A stretch of 7,405 bases of DNA from Bacteroidota bacterium (GTDB lineage: Bacteria; Bacteroidota; Ignavibacteria; SZUA-365): the NCBI GenBank assembly GCA_018224415.1, contig JAGTUZ010000135.1, forward strand, positions 1 through 7,405. Direction: 5' to 3'. Every line of letters begins with the position of its first letter. The first letter of the stretch is position 1. The notes beneath the pieces were generated by a model, which was not told where the DNA came from, did not search any database, and worked only from the letters and a program-made list of their open reading frames with translations. Both the position numbers and the translations under genes were made by a program. Shown in pieces: positions 6,499 to 7,405 of the stretch.

Positions 6499-6611
6499 GC
6501 AGGCCAAACCTGCAGAGATCACCAGGTTCTCATTCGTTTGCCCGAGGCGGTGCGTCAACACCGCCTCACTTTACTCTCGCCACCGGGAACGGATATTCTC
6601 TCTCTCCGCCT
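6499..6611 (-). ncRNA. Element B: second full-length copy of the A-type element, downstream of the barrel gene
   Basis: Minus strand, in order: AGGCGGAGAG (6611-6602); hairpin 1 (6567-6544), GAGGCGGTG, loop TTGACG, CACCGCCTC, a perfect 9-bp stem; a 16-nt linker; the box ACCTGGTGATC (6527-6517); TCT; hairpin 2 (6513-6499), GCAGG, loop TTTGG, CCTGC, a perfect 5-bp stem. It shares 17 consecutive bases with element A (6512-6528 against 3102-3118), and its stems differ from those of A while staying paired. Unlike A it has no T-tract after hairpin 2 (CGTTTGCA). In B alone AACCTG (6528-6523) can also pair with CAGGTT (6512-6507), an alternative fold. It begins 10 nt after the stop of the barrel gene and lies about 470 nt before the TonB receptor, so it could be a 3'-UTR element or a distal part of the receptor leader. 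Confidence 0.5.
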
Positions 6612-6621
6612 GCCGAATGAT

Positions 6622-7405
6622 TTAGAACAGTCGGACCCCTGACAGCACATACATCACCTCCACCCTCCCCCATAAATAAGACTCCTTCATCCACTTCCCC
6701 CGCGCAGTCACGTAGCTGTCGTCGTACCACATGCGCTCGAGCATGAGATGCGCGGATACGGGCAAATCGGGACGCCAGTACACATGCATGGTCAACAGAC
6801 GGCCGATGGAGGAGGCCCAGCTGCCCGCCTCCCATCCCCAGTCGACATGACGAAGCAACTGCAGGCTCCCCGTGGCGCGTAACGCGTGATGCGGCCGGAT
6901 TTCCAATCCGAACAGCAGCGACTCGAGGTTTTTCCAGTAGCCGGAGGCAACCATGATGTCGCGGGAGAAGACCAGCGATTCGTTCCACATCGGCCAGCGT
7001 CCGAGCAGCGGCTCCCAGTCGATGGGATAGCGGTAGGCCGAAACGGTCATACGTGGTGCGAGCGGTATGGTCTCGGGCAGTGTCCACACGAGTTCGGCAC
7101 GCATGGCCGTGCCGTCGACGTCGCATCGCGGGTAACCGAGCGCGGCACTATGGTCCAGGATCTGCGCAAATTGCATGGCCGCCTCGCCGGTGGCATGCAG
7201 TCCGCGGAGCAGTTTCTGCCGCATGAGCAGTCCCACGGTCATTGTGCGAATGGTGAGAACCAACGGCCTGTGCGTGTGCACGAAGACGTCATGCCCCCCG
7301 CTCCCGCGAAGCACGCTGGCTTCGAGCTGCGTGCGGTCGAAAGACCCGGTATAGGAGAGGCCCACGATGTCGCGTTCGTATTCCGCGAGACGACGCTCCT
7401 GGTCG
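6622..7405 (-). CDS. Probable outer-membrane beta-barrel protein, C-terminal 260 residues
   Basis: The frame is open from the window edge to TAA at 6622, and the start lies outside. A GTG at 7365 is an internal candidate, but the frame continues upstream as DQERRLAEYERDIVGLSY without a stop, so the gene is most likely truncated by the window. I do not recognise the family. What is visible suggests a barrel: alternating hydrophobic/polar strands (AMRAELVWTLPE, PRMTVSAYRYP, LESLLFGLEIRP, ALRATGSLQLLRH, RLLTMHVYWRP, VSAHLMLERMWYDD), many Trp and Tyr residues suited to aromatic girdles, and a final strand RVEVMYVLSGVRLF ending in Phe, the usual Bam recognition ending. Porin-like or export-channel proteins are possible, but a substrate cannot be assigned. 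The following 573-bp gap and terminator-like hairpin suggest it is in a different transcription unit from the TonB receptor. Confidence 0.7.
   Translation of the reverse strand, partial: DQERRLAEYERDIVGLSYTGSFDRTQLEASVLRGSGGHDVFVHTHRPLVLTIRTMTVGLLMRQKLLRGLHATGEAAMQFAQILDHSAALGYPRCDVDGTAMRAELVWTLPETIPLAPRMTVSAYRYPIDWEPLLGRWPMWNESLVFSRDIMVASGYWKNLESLLFGLEIRPHHALRATGSLQLLRHVDWGWEAGSWASSIGRLLTMHVYWRPDLPVSAHLMLERMWYDDSYVTARGKWMKESYLWGRVEVMYVLSGVRLF

Larger units (their letters stand above)
6049..6621. other. Intergenic region upstream of the TonB receptor
   Basis: A 573-bp gap with no supportable gene. From the receptor outward it holds a terminator-like hairpin (6124-6165), element C (6230-6314), an AT-richer stretch at about 6355-6498 (roughly 45% GC by eye, against about 60% in the genes), and element B (6499-6611). 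The AT-richer stretch is the likeliest place for a minus-strand promoter for the receptor, but I see neither a clear sigma70 pair nor the Bacteroidota TTTG / TAnnTTTG pair. Confidence 0.6.

Noticed and set aside
6491..6507. Sigma54-like promoter TTGGC...TTTGCA on the minus strand with correct GG-N10-GC spacing
   Set aside because: It overlaps hairpin 2 of element B, the intermediate bases differ from TGGCAC, and the homologous position in element A has lost both GG and GC, so it looks like chance. No nearby enhancer-binding regulator is visible.
7363..7365. GTG at 7365 as the true start of the barrel gene
   Set aside because: The same frame continues upstream to the window edge without a stop, and no signal peptide follows the GTG, so an internal valine is more likely.
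1..7405. CRISPR arrays, tRNA, rRNA, insertion sequences, attachment sites
   Set aside because: No regularly spaced direct repeats, tRNA-like cloverleaf, transposase or integrase sequence was seen on either strand.

Overview
The window looks like high-GC chromosomal DNA from the Bacteroidota/Chlorobi (FCB) superphylum, probably an Ignavibacteria/Kapabacteria-like lineage. That placement is an inference from protein families: a TonB-dependent receptor with an N-terminal carboxypeptidase-regulatory-like domain, a secreted parallel beta-helix protein with the GDWGGVVILG / DDGFEFFGGTVNA signatures, and a secreted protein with a choice-of-anchor-D (ASPM/SPD-2/Hydin-like) domain. No rRNA, housekeeping marker or database match is available to confirm it.

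All four supported genes are on the minus strand, so transcription runs from high to low coordinates. From 7405 down: the 3' part of a probable outer-membrane beta-barrel protein (7405-6622); a 573-bp intergenic region (6621-6049); a complete 906-residue TonB-dependent receptor (6048-3328); a 390-bp intergenic region (3327-2938); a complete 649-residue secreted beta-helix protein (2937-988); a 58-bp gap; and the 5' part of a secreted anchor-D protein (929 to the window edge). Three of the products carry clear signal peptides. The set is a cell-envelope module: an energised outer-membrane importer, an exported or surface beta-helix protein, and a third exported protein probably cotranscribed with it.

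The most interesting signal is in the two intergenic regions. Three copies of a composite element occur there, each oriented with the genes: a GC-rich hairpin whose six-base loop is always TTGACG while its stem sequence changes with pairing kept, followed 18-25 nt later by the invariant 11-mer ACCTGGTGATC. Two copies (A at about 3107-3149, C at about 6230-6271) have the box 169 and 181 nt before a start codon, and each is followed by a hairpin ending in TTTTCT that looks like an intrinsic terminator. A third copy (B, about 6499-6567) lies just downstream of the partial barrel gene and is longer-range homologous to A. The arrangement resembles a structured, possibly ligand-sensing or attenuating RNA leader controlling the TonB receptor and beta-helix genes. 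I do not recognise it as a known riboswitch class. A separate pair of perfect palindromes (2987-3037) resembles REP-type intergenic repeats.
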